Assembly: GCF_000279535.1 (NCBI RefSeq)
Contig: NZ_ALCH01000004.1
Location: forward strand, 503,501 to 567,500
Source of the DNA: Streptococcus infantis SPAR10
GTDB taxonomy: Bacteria > Bacillota > Bacilli > Lactobacillales > Streptococcaceae
DNA: 64,000 nt
Direction of reading: 5' to 3'
In this document: piece by piece, positions 44,973 through 56,136 of the stretch
Layout of the letters: each line of letters opens with the position of its first letter
Position numbering within the stretch: position 1 is the stretch's first letter
Notes under the pieces: model-generated
Databases searched by the model: none
What the model was told of the DNA's origin: nothing
Seen by the model: the letters and a program-made list of their open reading frames with translations, nothing else
Program-made: the position numbers and the translations under genes

Positions 44973-46775
44973 ATGGTATTACAACGAAATGAAATCAATG
45001 AAAAAGATACATGGGATCTATCAACGATCTTTGAAACAGACCAAAAATGGGAAGAAGAATTAGCCCTATTAACCGAGGATACAAAAGAAGCAGCTAGACT
45101 TGAAGGGCATCTTTTGGATAGCGCAGAAAGCCTTCTTAACATTACAGAGCGTTATTTGGATTTGAGCCGTCGTCTTGAAAAACTCTATGTCTATGCTCAT
45201 ATGAAAAACGACCAGGATACACGAGTTGCTAAATATCAAGAATACTATGCAAAGGCAATGACTCTATACAGTCAACTCGACCAGGTGTTCTCTTTCTATG
45301 AGCCAGAATTTATGGCAATAACAGAAGAGCAGTATCAAAACTTTTTAGCAGAAGAGCCAAAACTCCAGCCTTATAAACACTTCTTTGATAAACTCTTGCA
45401 AAATAAGGAACATGTCCTTTCACAACGTGAAGAAGAGTTGTTAGCAGGTGCTGGTGAAATCTTTGGTGCTGCTAGTGAAACTTTCGCTATCTTAGATAAT
45501 GCAGATATCGTCTTTCCATTTGTTAAAGATGAAGATGGAAATGAAGTGCAGTTGTCACACGGTGTCTATATGCGCTTAGTAGAATCTAAGAACCGTGAAG
45601 TTCGTCGTGGTGCATATGAAGCACTATACTCTACCTATGAGCAATACCAGCACACTTACGCTAAAACCTTGCAGACAAATGTAAAAGTACAAAACTACCG
45701 TGCAAAAGTTCGGAACTACAAGAGTGCGCGTGAAGCTGCTCTTGCAGCGAACTTTGTTCCAGAAAGTGTCTATGACAACTTAGTATCTGCTGTTCGTAAG
45801 CATTTGCCATTATTGCATCGTTATCTCGCACTTCGTTCAAAAATTTTGGGTATTCCAGACCTTAAAATGTATGATGTCTATACACCATTGTCTTCAGTAG
45901 AATACAGCTTTACTTATGAGAAAGCCTTGAAGAAGGCAGAGGAAGCTTTAGCTGTTCTTGGTGAGGATTACTTGAGTCGTGTTAAACGCGCCTTTAGCGA
46001 ACGTTGGATTGATGTGTATGAAAACCAAGGCAAACGTTCAGGTGCATATTCTGGCGGTTCTTATGATACCAACGCCTTCATGCTTCTTAACTGGCAAGAT
46101 AATCTCGATAATCTATTTACTCTGGTACATGAGACAGGTCACAGTATGCATTCTAGCTACACGCGTGAAACACAACCTTATGTATACGGAGATTACTCAA
46201 TCTTCTTGGCAGAAATTGCTTCAACAACCAATGAAAATATCTTAACTGAAAAATTATTGCAAGAAGTTCAAGATGACGCAACACGCTTCGCTATTCTCAA
46301 TAACTTCTTGGATGGTTTCCGTGGAACAGTGTTCCGCCAAACTCAATTTGCTGAATTTGAACATGCTATTCACCAAGCCGATCAAAATGGTGAAGTCTTG
46401 ACAAGCGAGTTCCTAAATGAACTTTATGCTGACTTGAATGAAACATATTATGGTTTGAAAAAAGAAGACAACCCTGAAATTCAATATGAATGGGCTCGTA
46501 TTCCTCATTTCTACTATAACTATTATGTTTATCAATATTCAACAGGTTTTGCTGCTGCTTCAGCCCTAGCTGAAAAGATTGTTCATGGTAGTCAAGAAGA
46601 TCGTGACCGCTATATTGATTACCTCAAGGCTGGTAAGTCTGATTATCCACTCAATGTTATGAGAAAAGCTGGCGTTGATATGGAGAAAGAAGACTACCTC
46701 AATGATGCTTTTGCAGTCTTTGAACGTCGCTTAAATGAGTTTGAAGCACTTGTAGAAAAATTAGGATTGGCATAA
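44973..46775 (+). CDS. pepF: Oligoendopeptidase F
   Basis: A 600-residue M3-family zinc metallopeptidase with the site HETGHSMHS (His386) and a later Glu. It degrades peptides of about 7-17 residues in the cytoplasm. Length is normal. In the coiA-pepF-O-methyltransferase-prsA order typical of pneumococcus. The O-methyltransferase starts 5 nt after. Confidence 0.95.
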   Translation: MVLQRNEINEKDTWDLSTIFETDQKWEEELALLTEDTKEAARLEGHLLDSAESLLNITERYLDLSRRLEKLYVYAHMKNDQDTRVAKYQEYYAKAMTLYSQLDQVFSFYEPEFMAITEEQYQNFLAEEPKLQPYKHFFDKLLQNKEHVLSQREEELLAGAGEIFGAASETFAILDNADIVFPFVKDEDGNEVQLSHGVYMRLVESKNREVRRGAYEALYSTYEQYQHTYAKTLQTNVKVQNYRAKVRNYKSAREAALAANFVPESVYDNLVSAVRKHLPLLHRYLALRSKILGIPDLKMYDVYTPLSSVEYSFTYEKALKKAEEALAVLGEDYLSRVKRAFSERWIDVYENQGKRSGAYSGGSYDTNAFMLLNWQDNLDNLFTLVHETGHSMHSSYTRETQPYVYGDYSIFLAEIASTTNENILTEKLLQEVQDDATRFAILNNFLDGFRGTVFRQTQFAEFEHAIHQADQNGEVLTSEFLNELYADLNETYYGLKKEDNPEIQYEWARIPHFYYNYYVYQYSTGFAAASALAEKIVHGSQEDRDRYIDYLKAGKSDYPLNVMRKAGVDMEKEDYLNDAFAVFERRLNEFEALVEKLGLA

Positions 46776-46780
46776 GATCC

Positions 46781-47494
46781 ATGGTAGAATCTTACAGTAA
46801 AAATGCCAATCACAACATGCGTAGACCTGTTGTTAAGGATGAGATTGTGGAATTTATGCGCCACAGACAAGAGCAGGTGACTGGTTCTTTAAAAGAATTA
46901 GAAAACTTTGCTCGCAAGGAGAATATTCCTATCATTCCTCATGAAACAGTCGCTTATTTCCGTTTCCTAATGGAAACAATTCAACCAAAAAATATTTTAG
47001 AAATTGGAACGGCAATCGGATTTTCAGCTCTTTTAATGGCGAATCATGCTCCAAACGCAAAAATAACAACCATTGATAGGAATCCTGAAATGATTGGTTT
47101 TGCCAAGGAAAATTTCGCCAAGTTTGATAATCGCCATCAAATCACTCTTTTGGAAGGCGATGCGGTAGACGTTTTGTCAACATTGACAGAGACCTATGAT
47201 TTTGTTTTTATGGATTCTGCAAAATCCAAATACATCGTATTTTTGCCAGAAATCCTAAAACACCTTGAGGTTGGTGGAGTAGTTGTCTTGGATGATATTT
47301 TCCAAGGTGGAGACATTGCTAAGGATATTATGGAAGTCCGACGCGGGCAACGAACTATTTATCGTGGTTTGCAAAGACTATTTGACGCAACTCTAAACAA
47401 TCCGGGATTAACAGCTAGTCTAGTTCCTCTTGGAGATGGAATCTTGATGCTAAGAAAGAATCAAGCAGAAATAGAACTGCCTGATGTTGATTAA
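46781..47494 (+). CDS. SAM-dependent O-methyltransferase
   Basis: A 237-residue class I methyltransferase of the catechol/caffeoyl-CoA O-methyltransferase type: ILEIGTAIGFSALLMA (motif I), FVFMDSAKSKY and VVLDDIFQGG. The substrate is unknown. Some relatives modify tRNA (TrmR). Five nt after pepF, same transcript. Confidence 0.85.
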   Translation: MVESYSKNANHNMRRPVVKDEIVEFMRHRQEQVTGSLKELENFARKENIPIIPHETVAYFRFLMETIQPKNILEIGTAIGFSALLMANHAPNAKITTIDRNPEMIGFAKENFAKFDNRHQITLLEGDAVDVLSTLTETYDFVFMDSAKSKYIVFLPEILKHLEVGGVVVLDDIFQGGDIAKDIMEVRRGQRTIYRGLQRLFDATLNNPGLTASLVPLGDGILMLRKNQAEIELPDVD

Positions 47495-47525
47495 TTTCAG
47501 ATATTTTTAAGACAATTTAGTAAAA

Positions 47526-47548
47526 TAGATAAGGTAAACATTTATCTA
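47526..47548. repeat. Inverted repeat in the prsA leader
   Basis: TAGATAA and TTATCTA arms around a 9-nt spacer, directly after a TAAAAT element (47521-47526) that could be a -10. Either an operator or a small 5' hairpin. Confidence 0.4.
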
Positions 47549-47568
47549 GTGTATAAAAAGGAGTAAAC

Positions 47569-48558
47569 ATGAAGAAAAAATTATTGGCTGGTGCCATCAC
47601 TTTGTTATCAGTAGCTACTTTGGCTGCTTGTTCAAATAGCTCTCAAGGAGCTGACCTCATCAGTATGAAGGGTGATGTCATCACTGAGCACCAATTTTAT
47701 GAAGAAGTGAAAAACAACCCAACTGCTCAACAAATTTTGCTCAATATGACAATCCAAAAAGTTTTTGAAAAACAATATGGATCTGAAGTAAGTGACAAAG
47801 AAGTAGAAGATGCGGTAGCAGAAGAGCAAAAAAGATATGGTGATAGCTATCAAATCGTTCTTTCTCGTGCTGGTATGACAGCAGAAAGCCGTAAAGCTCA
47901 AATTCGTACAAGTAAACTAGTTGAATATGCTGTTAAGAAAGCTGCAGAAGCTGAATTGACAGATGAGAACTACAAAAAAGCTTACGATGAGTACACACCA
48001 GAAGTAACTGCTCAAGTGATTAAACTTGACAGTGAAGATAAGGCTAAAGAAGTACTTGTGAAAGCACAAGAATCTGGAGCTGACTTTGCACAATTGGCTA
48101 AGGATAATTCAACTGACGAAAAGACAAAAGCAAATGGTGGAGAAATCACTTTTGACTCTGCATCGACAGAATTGCCAGACGTTGTTAAAAAAGCAGCCTT
48201 TGCCCTTAATGTTGATGGAATCTCAGATGTGATCACAGCTCCAGGTACACAAGCTTATTCAAACAGTTTCTATATTGTGAAATTGATCAAGAAAACAGAA
48301 AAATCTTCTAACTGGGAAGATTATAAAGAAAAATTGAAGACAGTTATCCTGACTCAAAAACAAAATGATGCTACTTTTGTTCAAGGTGTAATTAGTAAAG
48401 AGTTGCAGGCGGCAAATATCAAGGTTAAAGATCAAGCCTTCCAAAATATCTTTACTCAGTACATTCAAAGTGATACAACAACTCAAACGACAACTACATC
48501 AGCAGCAACTGAGACGACCACAACTGCAGCTGAAACGACAACAACATCTTCAAACTAA
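47569..48558 (+). CDS. prsA: Foldase lipoprotein PrsA (peptidyl-prolyl isomerase)
   Basis: A 329-residue lipoprotein: signal peptide with lipobox LAAC (Cys21), N-terminal chaperone part, a parvulin isomerase domain (about 145-240; GGEITFDSASTELPDVVKKA), and a C-terminal Thr/Glu/Ala-rich low-complexity tail (about 302-329). It folds exported proteins at the outer face of the membrane. Strong ribosome site. A terminator follows. Confidence 0.93.
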   Translation: MKKKLLAGAITLLSVATLAACSNSSQGADLISMKGDVITEHQFYEEVKNNPTAQQILLNMTIQKVFEKQYGSEVSDKEVEDAVAEEQKRYGDSYQIVLSRAGMTAESRKAQIRTSKLVEYAVKKAAEAELTDENYKKAYDEYTPEVTAQVIKLDSEDKAKEVLVKAQESGADFAQLAKDNSTDEKTKANGGEITFDSASTELPDVVKKAAFALNVDGISDVITAPGTQAYSNSFYIVKLIKKTEKSSNWEDYKEKLKTVILTQKQNDATFVQGVISKELQAANIKVKDQAFQNIFTQYIQSDTTTQTTTTSAATETTTTAAETTTTSSN

Positions 48559-48563
48559 AGATG

Positions 48564-48606
48564 AAAACTCTATCTTTCTACTCTTGAAAGGTAGAGTTTT
48601 TTTGGA
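48564..48606 (+). terminator. Terminator after prsA
   Basis: A 13-bp stem with one G-U (AACTCTATCTTTC against GAAAGGTAGAGTT), then seven T. Confidence 0.88.
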
Positions 48607-48707
48607 GTTTTCTTAGCTAAAAGCCCAAAATATAAATAAATGTTTGTGAATTCTAAAAGCTTAAATTCTAGGCTTTAACGGATAAGAGTTTTTTTCTAGT
48701 CTAAAAA

Positions 48708-48716
48708 GTGGTATAA
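48708..48716 (+). promoter_or_regulatory. Extended -10 promoter of ftsW
   Basis: TGGTATAAT, 55 nt before ftsW. The -35 region is only T-rich. Confidence 0.6.
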
Positions 48717-48770
48717 TAGCATGTAAAACTAGAATTAATAGAAAATTAAAAATTTAGTAGATGGTGAAAT

Positions 48771-49982
48771 ATGAAAATTAGTAAAAGGCACCTGTTGAAT
48801 TACTCTATTTTAGTGCCCTATATTCTCTTATCCGTTCTAGGATTGATAGTGGTATATTCAACAACGAGTGCATCCTTGATTCAGGAGGGTAAGAGCGCCT
48901 TTCAATTAGTTCGAAATCAGGGCTTGTTTTGGATCGTTAGTTTGTTGCTTATTGCAGTAATCTATAAGTTGAAACTTGGTTTTCTTCGAAACGAACGTTT
49001 GTTATTTATCGTTATGTTTGCTGAGTTAGTGTTACTAGCTTTAGCTCGTTTGATTGGGATTCCCATCAATGGTGCTTACGGTTGGATCAAGGTAGGGCCG
49101 ATTACCGTTCAGCCTGCGGAATACTTAAAAATTATCATAATTTGGTACTTGGCTCAACGTTTTTCAAAACAACAAGAAGAAATTGCCGTTTATGATTTCC
49201 AAGTTTTAACTCAAAATCAATGGTTTCCTAGAGCATTTAACGATTGGCGCTTTGTACTTCTGGTCATGATTGGTAGTTTGGCTATTTTCCCTGACCTTGG
49301 AAATGCTACAATTCTCTTTTTGGTAGCATTGTTGATGTACTCAATTAGTGGGATAGCTCACCGATGGTTTGCAACTATTCTTGGAGTATTGACCAGTTTA
49401 TCCTTTGTTTCTCTAACAACCATTAAGCTTGTTGGTGTTGATAAGTTTTCTAAGATTCCAGTATTTGGATACGTAGCTAAACGATTCAGTGCTTTCTTTA
49501 ATCCATTTGATGATGTCGCTGGTGCAGGACACCAGTTGGCAAATTCATACTATGCTATGGTAAATGGAGGATGGTTTGGGCTAGGATTAGGAAACTCTAT
49601 CGAAAAACGAGGCTATCTACCTGAGGCACACACGGACTTTGTTTTCTCTATTGTAATTGAAGAGTTTGGATTTGTTGGTGCCAGTCTTATTTTAGCTCTA
49701 TTATTCTTCCTAATTCTTCGTATTATTTTAGTGGGGGTACGAGCAAAAAATCCATTTAATTCTATGGTAGCAATCGGTATTGGTGGAATGATTTTAATTC
49801 AGGTATTCGTTAATATTGGAGGGATTTCAGGATTGATCCCTTCAACGGGTGTAACTTTCCCATTCCTTTCACAAGGGGGGAATAGTCTCCTGGTTCTATC
49901 AGTAGCTATCGCCTTTGTGTTAAATATCGATGCTAGTGAAAAGCGTGCAAAACTCTACCGCGAATATGAAGCACAGCTCTAA
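48771..49982 (+). CDS. ftsW: Cell-division SEDS glycosyltransferase FtsW
   Basis: A 403-residue SEDS-family protein with about ten membrane helices. The region [21 protein letters not shown] and the C-terminal block [14 protein letters not shown] are typical of FtsW/RodA. It polymerises septal peptidoglycan with PBP2x. I choose FtsW over RodA because of its position directly upstream of ppc, as I remember for pneumococcus. Confidence 0.9.
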   Translation: MKISKRHLLNYSILVPYILLSVLGLIVVYSTTSASLIQEGKSAFQLVRNQGLFWIVSLLLIAVIYKLKLGFLRNERLLFIVMFAELVLLALARLIGIPINGAYGWIKVGPITVQPAEYLKIIIIWYLAQRFSKQQEEIAVYDFQVLTQNQWFPRAFNDWRFVLLVMIGSLAIFPDLGNATILFLVALLMYSISGIAHRWFATILGVLTSLSFVSLTTIKLVGVDKFSKIPVFGYVAKRFSAFFNPFDDVAGAGHQLANSYYAMVNGGWFGLGLGNSIEKRGYLPEAHTDFVFSIVIEEFGFVGASLILALLFFLILRIILVGVRAKNPFNSMVAIGIGGMILIQVFVNIGGISGLIPSTGVTFPFLSQGGNSLLVLSVAIAFVLNIDASEKRAKLYREYEAQL

Positions 49983-50005
49983 GAAAATGTGACAAGGAGA
50001 AGAAT

Positions 50006-52831
50006 ATGTCTCTTCAAAAACTAGAAAATAACAGAAACAAAACTGTAGTCCAAGAAGAAGTTCAAATCTTGACAGATTTACTTGAAGATATCACGAAAAA
50101 TATGCTTCCTGCTGAGACTTTTGACAAGATTATGCAGTTGAAGAAGCTATCATCAAATCTAGACTATCAAGGACTAGATAAGGTAGTGAGAAGCCTTTCA
50201 AATGATGAAATGGTCTACATCTCTAGATATTTCTCTATTTTACCACTTTTGATTAACATCTCCGAAGATGTAGACTTAGCTTATGAGATTAACCATCTAA
50301 ACAATATTGATCAGGATTATCTTGGTAAATTGTCAACAACCATTGAAATGGTTGCTGAAAAAGAAAATGCGGCTGAAATTCTAGAACATCTGAACGTGGT
50401 GCCAGTATTAACAGCCCATCCAACTCAGGTCCAACGTAAGAGTATGCTGGACTTGACTAATCATATCCATACTCTCTTGCGTAAATACCGTGACGTGAGA
50501 ATGGGACTTATTAACAAAGAAAAATGGCATAATGATCTTCGTCGATATATTGAGATTATTATGCAGACGGATATGATTCGGGAGAAGAAACTAAAAGTAA
50601 CCAATGAAATCACTAACGTGATGGAATACTACAATAGTTCCTTCCTTCAGGCTGTTCCAAATTTGATGTTAGAATATAAACGTCTAGCGAAAGAACAAGG
50701 AATTGACCTAAAACAAGCAAAACCAATTACTATGGGAATGTGGATTGGTGGTGACCGAGATGGGAACCCATTTGTAACTGCTGAGACACTCATGCGCTCT
50801 GCAACCATTCAAAGTGAAGTCATCTTCAACTACTATATCAGCAAGATTTCTAGTCTCTATCGCACATTCTCTCTTTCTACTAATCTATCCAAGACAAGCA
50901 AGGCTGTTGAAGAAATGGCTGCTCAATCTAGTGATACATCTGTCTTTCGTGAGAAAGAACCTTATCGTCGGGCTTTTCACTTTATTCAATCGAAATTAAT
51001 TCAAACTCTTTTAAATTTGAAAGAGTGGGCTCTTGTCGGCTCATCGGCAGATGAACGTCATCATATTGAGCGACTTTTTGGTGCTCAAGGACATCAACAA
51101 GGAGTGGTTACTGACTATATTAGTAATCGTCTCTCAGGAGCCATTCAAGAATTGGCTGAAGATTGTCCTCCTTACTACGAAACAATTGAAGAATTTAAAC
51201 AAGACTTAGCTATCATTAAAGATTCATTGCTTGAAAATAAGGCAGAAGCCTTGCTTACTGGAGAGTTTGCCGAGCTTTTGGAGGCTGTTGAAGTCTTTGG
51301 TTTCTTCTTGGCATCTATCGATATGCGCCAAGACTCAAGTGTTCATGAAGCCTGTGTTGCTGAATTATTAGCATCTGCTGGAATTAATGAACATTATAGC
51401 GATCTTTCAGAAGATGAGAAGTGCGAATTGCTTTTACATGAACTATTAGAAGATCCTCGAATCTTGTCAGCAACACATGCTGAAAAGTCTGAACTTCTTG
51501 AAAAAGAATTAGCCATTTTCCAAACTGCACGTGAATTAAAAGATCGTTTGGGAGAAGACGTCATTCGTCAAACGATTATTTCTCATGCAACCAGCGTGTC
51601 TGATATGTTAGAATTGGCGATTATGCTGAAAGAAGTCGGTCTTGTGGATGCTGAAAAAGCACGTGTTCAAATCGTGCCTCTCTTTGAAACAATTGAGGAT
51701 TTGGATCATTCCGAAGAGACTATGAGAAAGTATTTCTCTTTACCGCTTGCTAAGAAGTGGATTGCTTCAAAAGATAATTATCAAGAAATCATGCTAGGTT
51801 ACTCAGATAGTAACAAGGATGGTGGTTATCTATCATCTTGTTGGACTCTATACAAAGCTCAACAACAATTAACCGCTATCGGTGATGAATTTGGAGTCAA
51901 AGTAACCTTCTTCCACGGTCGTGGTGGTACTGTTGGTCGTGGTGGTGGCCCTACTTATGACGCCATTGCTTCTCAACCACTCAAATCAATCAAGGACCGT
52001 ATTCGATTAACTGAACAAGGTGAAGTTATCGGAAATAAATACGGAAACAAGGATGCAGCCTACTATAACTTGGAAATGTTGGTATCAGCGGCTATCAACC
52101 GTATGATTACACAGAAGAAGAGTGATACTAATACATCAAATCGCTATGAGGCGATCATGGACCAAGTAGTCAGTCGTAGCTATGATATCTACCGTGAACT
52201 AGTATTTGGAAATGATCATTTCTACGATTATTTCTTTGAATCTAGTCCAATCAAGAATATCTCAAGCTTTAATATTGGTTCTCGTCCAGCAGCACGTAAA
52301 ACAATCACTGAAATTGGTGGACTACGTGCCATTCCTTGGGTATTCTCATGGTCACAAAGTCGTGTCATGTTCCCAGGTTGGTATGGTGTTGGTTCAAGCT
52401 TCAAGGAATTTATTGATCAAGATCCAAAAAATATTGAATACCTTCGTGACATGTATCAGAACTGGCCATTCTTCCAGTCACTCCTATCTAACGTTGACAT
52501 GGTTCTATCAAAATCAAATATGAATATTGCTTTTGAATATGCTAAACTTTGTGAAAGTGAAGAAGTGCAAGCAATCTACTATACTATTTTGGATGAATGG
52601 CAATTGACTAAGAACGTTATCTTGGCTATCGAAGGCCATGATGAACTTTTGGCAGAAAATACTTATTTGAAAGACAGTCTAAATTACCGCATGCCTTATT
52701 TCAATGTTCTTAACTATATCCAGTTGGAATTGATTAAGCGCCAACGTCGTGGCGAGCTTTCTTCACATGAGGAAAGATTGATTCATACGACCATTAACGG
52801 AATTGCTACAGGATTACGTAATTCAGGTTAA
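50006..52831 (+). CDS. ppc: Phosphoenolpyruvate carboxylase
   Basis: A 941-residue enzyme making oxaloacetate from PEP and bicarbonate, an anaplerotic reaction. Active-site motifs: [11 protein letters not shown] (His near 138), [11 protein letters not shown] and [14 protein letters not shown]. It starts 23 nt after ftsW behind AAGGAGAAG. Normal length. Confidence 0.98.
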   Translation: MSLQKLENNRNKTVVQEEVQILTDLLEDITKNMLPAETFDKIMQLKKLSSNLDYQGLDKVVRSLSNDEMVYISRYFSILPLLINISEDVDLAYEINHLNNIDQDYLGKLSTTIEMVAEKENAAEILEHLNVVPVLTAHPTQVQRKSMLDLTNHIHTLLRKYRDVRMGLINKEKWHNDLRRYIEIIMQTDMIREKKLKVTNEITNVMEYYNSSFLQAVPNLMLEYKRLAKEQGIDLKQAKPITMGMWIGGDRDGNPFVTAETLMRSATIQSEVIFNYYISKISSLYRTFSLSTNLSKTSKAVEEMAAQSSDTSVFREKEPYRRAFHFIQSKLIQTLLNLKEWALVGSSADERHHIERLFGAQGHQQGVVTDYISNRLSGAIQELAEDCPPYYETIEEFKQDLAIIKDSLLENKAEALLTGEFAELLEAVEVFGFFLASIDMRQDSSVHEACVAELLASAGINEHYSDLSEDEKCELLLHELLEDPRILSATHAEKSELLEKELAIFQTARELKDRLGEDVIRQTIISHATSVSDMLELAIMLKEVGLVDAEKARVQIVPLFETIEDLDHSEETMRKYFSLPLAKKWIASKDNYQEIMLGYSDSNKDGGYLSSCWTLYKAQQQLTAIGDEFGVKVTFFHGRGGTVGRGGGPTYDAIASQPLKSIKDRIRLTEQGEVIGNKYGNKDAAYYNLEMLVSAAINRMITQKKSDTNTSNRYEAIMDQVVSRSYDIYRELVFGNDHFYDYFFESSPIKNISSFNIGSRPAARKTITEIGGLRAIPWVFSWSQSRVMFPGWYGVGSSFKEFIDQDPKNIEYLRDMYQNWPFFQSLLSNVDMVLSKSNMNIAFEYAKLCESEEVQAIYYTILDEWQLTKNVILAIEGHDELLAENTYLKDSLNYRMPYFNVLNYIQLELIKRQRRGELSSHEERLIHTTINGIATGLRNSG

Positions 52832-52896
52832 TACAAGCAATATTTTCCAAAAACCGTAGGAATTTTCATATTTTTTAAAATAATTCATGAAAATCC

Positions 52897-52924
52897 TTGA
52901 CAAGTTTTAGTAAAATGATATAAT
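52897..52924 (+). promoter_or_regulatory. Consensus promoter of the trp T-box transcript
   Basis: -35 TTGACA (perfect), 16-bp spacer, -10 TATAAT (perfect) with TGA extension. One of the strongest-looking promoters in the window. Confidence 0.85.
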
Positions 52925-52929
52925 TTAAG

Positions 52930-53166
52930 CATTCAGAAAGTAATCATCGAATTTTTTTAGCGAGTCTGTGGTTGGTGGAAACAGATAGAAGAAGATGATG
53001 AAATTGGGCTGGATGTTATTAAGAATTTGAAATCATAAGAATTCGGTGAGCACACCTTATAGTGCAACTCGTGAAGCGAGTAAGAGCGATAGGAATAATT
53101 CCTATAATTGAGGTGGCACCGCGCATCGACGTCCTCACACAAGTTTTTTGTGTGAGGACTTTTTCT
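52930..53166 (+). promoter_or_regulatory. T-box riboswitch, tryptophan-specific
   Basis: T-box sequence GAGGTGGCACCGCG (53110-53123) and a strong terminator (12-bp stem GTCCTCACACAA/TTGTGTGAGGAC at 53131-53159, then T-run). TGG at 53010-53012 near the base of stem I is the probable Trp specifier. It precedes a transporter of the TrpXYZ type, so scarcity of charged tRNA-Trp would increase uptake. Confidence 0.85.
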
Positions 53167-53183
53167 ATGGGGAGGAAAAAATT

Positions 53184-53225
53184 ATGGAAATCAAACGATG
53201 GCGACGCTTGGTAAAGTTATATTGA
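53184..53225 (+). other. Possible Trp-containing leader peptide ORF
   Basis: A 13-codon ORF (MEIKRWRRLVKLY) with a strong GGGGAGG ribosome site, located after the T-box terminator and before trpX. It contains one Trp codon between Arg codons. It may couple translation to a second control step or be a relic. Unproven. Confidence 0.4.
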
Positions 53226-53273
53226 AAGTGACATGAACATTACTAAGTTTAAGTGAAATAAGGAGAAATAGAT

Positions 53274-54272
53274 ATGAATAAACGTTTAATTGGTATTATT
53301 GCAGTACTAGCACTTGTAGTTGGAGGAAGCTTGGTATACTCTAACTTAACGAAACAAGATACTAAAACCGAGACAGCTAACAAAACTGCTAAGGTTGGTG
53401 TTCTACAGTTCGTCAGTCACCCATCGCTCGACTTGATTTACCAAGGTATCCAAGATGGACTTGCTGAAGAAGGCTATAAAGGTGATCAAGTTAAAATCGA
53501 CTTTATGAACTCAGAAGGTGACCAAAGTAAGGTTGCGACAATGAGTAAACAATTGGTAGCAAACGGAAACGATGTTGTTGTCGGTATTGCAACTCCAGCA
53601 GCTCAAGGGCTTGCAAGTGCAACAAAAGACCTTCCTGTTATCATGGCAGCTATTACAGACCCAGTTGGAGCTAACCTTGTACAAAACTTGGAAAAACCAG
53701 GTGGAAACATCACAGGGGTATCTGACCATAACCCTGCTGAACAACAGGTTGAATTGATTAAAACTTTGACACCTGACGTTAAAACAATCGGAGCTCTCTA
53801 CTCAAGTAGTGAAGATAACTCTAAATCACAAGTTGAAGAGTTCAAAGCTTACGCTGAAAAAGCTGGTTTGAAAGTCGAAACTTTTGCAGTTCCATCAACT
53901 AACGAAATTGCTTCAACAGTTAATGTTATGACTGGTAAAGTGGATGCAATCTGGGTTCCAATTGACAACACAATCGCATCAGCATTTTCAACTGTAGTAT
54001 CAAGTAACCAAACAGCTAAAAAACCAATCTACCCAAGTGCAACTGCAATGGTAGAAGCAGGTGGTTTGGCATCAGTGGTTGTTGATCAACACGATCTTGG
54101 TGTGGCTACTGGTAAGATGATTGCCAAAGTCTTGAAGGGTGAAAAACCTGCAGATACACCAGTTAATGTCTTCTCAACTGGTAAATCAGTAATCAATAAA
54201 AAAGTGGCTCAAGAACTTGGAATAACAATTCCTGAATCAGTTATCAAAGAAGCTGGTCAAGTAATCGAATAA
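53274..54272 (+). CDS. trpX: Tryptophan ABC transporter substrate-binding protein
   Basis: A 332-residue protein of the ABC_sub_bind (TrpX) family, with two Rossmann-like lobes. The N-terminus (about 1-25) is a hydrophobic signal/anchor without a lipobox cysteine, so it is not a standard lipoprotein. Substrate is assigned from family and the Trp T-box. First of trpXYZ. A weak GC-rich hairpin with a short T-run (54280-54310) follows, which may reduce expression of trpYZ relative to trpX. Confidence 0.88.
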   Translation: MNKRLIGIIAVLALVVGGSLVYSNLTKQDTKTETANKTAKVGVLQFVSHPSLDLIYQGIQDGLAEEGYKGDQVKIDFMNSEGDQSKVATMSKQLVANGNDVVVGIATPAAQGLASATKDLPVIMAAITDPVGANLVQNLEKPGGNITGVSDHNPAEQQVELIKTLTPDVKTIGALYSSSEDNSKSQVEEFKAYAEKAGLKVETFAVPSTNEIASTVNVMTGKVDAIWVPIDNTIASAFSTVVSSNQTAKKPIYPSATAMVEAGGLASVVVDQHDLGVATGKMIAKVLKGEKPADTPVNVFSTGKSVINKKVAQELGITIPESVIKEAGQVIE

Positions 54273-54332
54273 GAATGAAGGAGGGGTTGGAGACATCTCC
54301 TCCAATTTTTAAAAGAAGGAAATGAATGTAAC

Positions 54333-55199
54333 ATGATAGTATCGATAATTTCACAAGGATTGGTCTGGGCTATTCTGGGGTTGGGAATCTTTATGACCTT
54401 TCGAATCCTGAACTTCCCAGATATGACAACCGAAGGTTCCTTCCCGCTTGGAGGAGCGGTAGCAGTAACCCTAATTACACAAGGTGTCAATCCTTTTCTT
54501 GCTACCTTAGTAGCTGTTGGAGCAGGCTGTCTTGCAGGTTTAGCGACTGGTCTTCTTTACACGAAAGGAAAGATTCCAACACTCTTGTCTGGTATTTTGG
54601 TGATGACTTCTTGCCATTCTATCATGCTCATGATTATGGGACGGGCAAACCTTGGGCTCTTAGGAACTAAACAAATCCAGGACGTTCTTCCTTTCTCATC
54701 TGAGCTTAATCAATTATTTACAGGTTTGATTTTTGTGACTTTGGTTATCCTTCTTATGCTTTTCTTCCTAGATACTAAATTGGGACAAGCTTATATCGCA
54801 ACAGGAGATAATCCAGATATGGCTCGTAGTTTTGGTATCAATACTGGACGTATGGAGTTGATGGGCTTGGTCTTGTCAAATGGTGTGATCGCACTTGCTG
54901 GCGCTCTTATCGCTCAACAAGAAGGCTATGCAGATGTTTCTCGTGGTATCGGGGTTATCGTAGTTGGTCTTGCAAGCTTAATTATCGGTGAAGTACTCTT
55001 TAAGAGTCTTACATTAGCAGAACGTCTGGTTACTATTGTTGTTGGTTCTATTAGTTACCAATTCTTGGTATGGGGAGTCATTGCTCTTGGCTTTAATACT
55101 AGCTACCTCCGTCTATACAGTGCTCTTATCCTAGCAACTTGTCTAGTCATTCCAACCCTTAAGGATAAATACTTGAAAGGAGTCAAGTTAAGCAAATGA
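54333..55199 (+). CDS. trpY: Tryptophan ABC transporter permease
   Basis: A 288-residue membrane protein with about eight helices, of the BMP/ribose permease-like family (LNFPDMTTEGSFPLGGAVAV). It forms the channel of the TrpXYZ importer. Overlaps trpZ by 4 nt (ATGA). Confidence 0.88.
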   Translation: MIVSIISQGLVWAILGLGIFMTFRILNFPDMTTEGSFPLGGAVAVTLITQGVNPFLATLVAVGAGCLAGLATGLLYTKGKIPTLLSGILVMTSCHSIMLMIMGRANLGLLGTKQIQDVLPFSSELNQLFTGLIFVTLVILLMLFFLDTKLGQAYIATGDNPDMARSFGINTGRMELMGLVLSNGVIALAGALIAQQEGYADVSRGIGVIVVGLASLIIGEVLFKSLTLAERLVTIVVGSISYQFLVWGVIALGFNTSYLRLYSALILATCLVIPTLKDKYLKGVKLSK

Positions 55200-55954
55200 C
55201 AGCGATTGTAGAATTGAAAAATGCCACAAAAATTGTGAAGAATGGCTTTGATGAAGAAAAAATCATCCTAAACGATGTTTCGCTTGATATTTATGAACAC
55301 GACTTCATCACAATCTTAGGTGGAAATGGTGCAGGAAAATCAACACTCTTTAATAGCATTGCAGGAACTTTGCCCCTGACTAGTGGGACTATTCGTATTA
55401 TGGGTGAGGATGTGACTCATTTTAGCCCTGAAAAACGCGCCAAGTATCTCTCTCGTGTCTTTCAAGATCCAAAGATGGGAACTGCCCCTCGTATGACGGT
55501 TGCAGAAAATCTCTTGATTGCTAAGTTTCGTGGTGAAAAACGGGGACTTTTTCCGAGAAGACTCTCAGCTTACAAGGAAGAATTTCAAGCAACCATTGAG
55601 AAAGTCGGAAATGGTCTAGAAAAACACTTGGATACACCGATTGAATTCTTGTCAGGTGGACAAAGACAGGCCTTGAGCCTCTTGATGGCAACCTTGAAAC
55701 GTCCTGAACTCCTTTTGTTGGATGAACATACGGCAGCCCTTGACCCTAAAACAAGTGTGTCCTTGATGGAATTGACAGATGACTTTGTCAGCAAGGACCA
55801 TCTAACAGCATTAATGATTACCCACCATATGGAAGATGCTCTCAAGTATGGAAATCGTCTCATTGTCATGAAAGAAGGACGTATCATCCAAGATTTAAAC
55901 AAGGATGAAAAAGCCAAGATGAAGATTTCAGATTACTATCAGTTGTTTGAATAA
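55196..55954 (+). CDS. trpZ: Tryptophan ABC transporter ATPase
   Basis: A 252-residue ABC ATPase with Walker A GGNGAGKST, signature LSGGQRQALS and Walker B LLLLDEHTAALDP (His in the Walker B neighbour position, as often seen in this subfamily). Drives uptake with TrpX and TrpY. Followed by a terminator. Confidence 0.9.
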   Translation: MTAIVELKNATKIVKNGFDEEKIILNDVSLDIYEHDFITILGGNGAGKSTLFNSIAGTLPLTSGTIRIMGEDVTHFSPEKRAKYLSRVFQDPKMGTAPRMTVAENLLIAKFRGEKRGLFPRRLSAYKEEFQATIEKVGNGLEKHLDTPIEFLSGGQRQALSLLMATLKRPELLLLDEHTAALDPKTSVSLMELTDDFVSKDHLTALMITHHMEDALKYGNRLIVMKEGRIIQDLNKDEKAKMKISDYYQLFE

Positions 55955-55968
55955 GATTTCTCATTTAC

Positions 55969-56008
55969 AAAAAACTTAGAGATAAAATTTTACCTCTAAG
56001 TTTTTTTG
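55969..56008 (+). terminator. Terminator of trpXYZ
   Basis: AAACTTAGAG and CTCTAAGTTT arms with a 12-nt AT-rich loop, followed by seven T. The rest of the gap to dnaG (about 190 nt) is very AT-rich and shows only the dnaG promoter. Confidence 0.85.
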
Positions 56009-56136
56009 TTGAAGCAAATAGAGATTTTTTTATTTATATATTTTTTAATTTTAGGTAAATGTGTAATTTCCTAAAATTTTACTCTCGAAACTGCCTATTT
56101 TCTATGAAATAGAAGCATGTAAAAGGTATGAAATGG

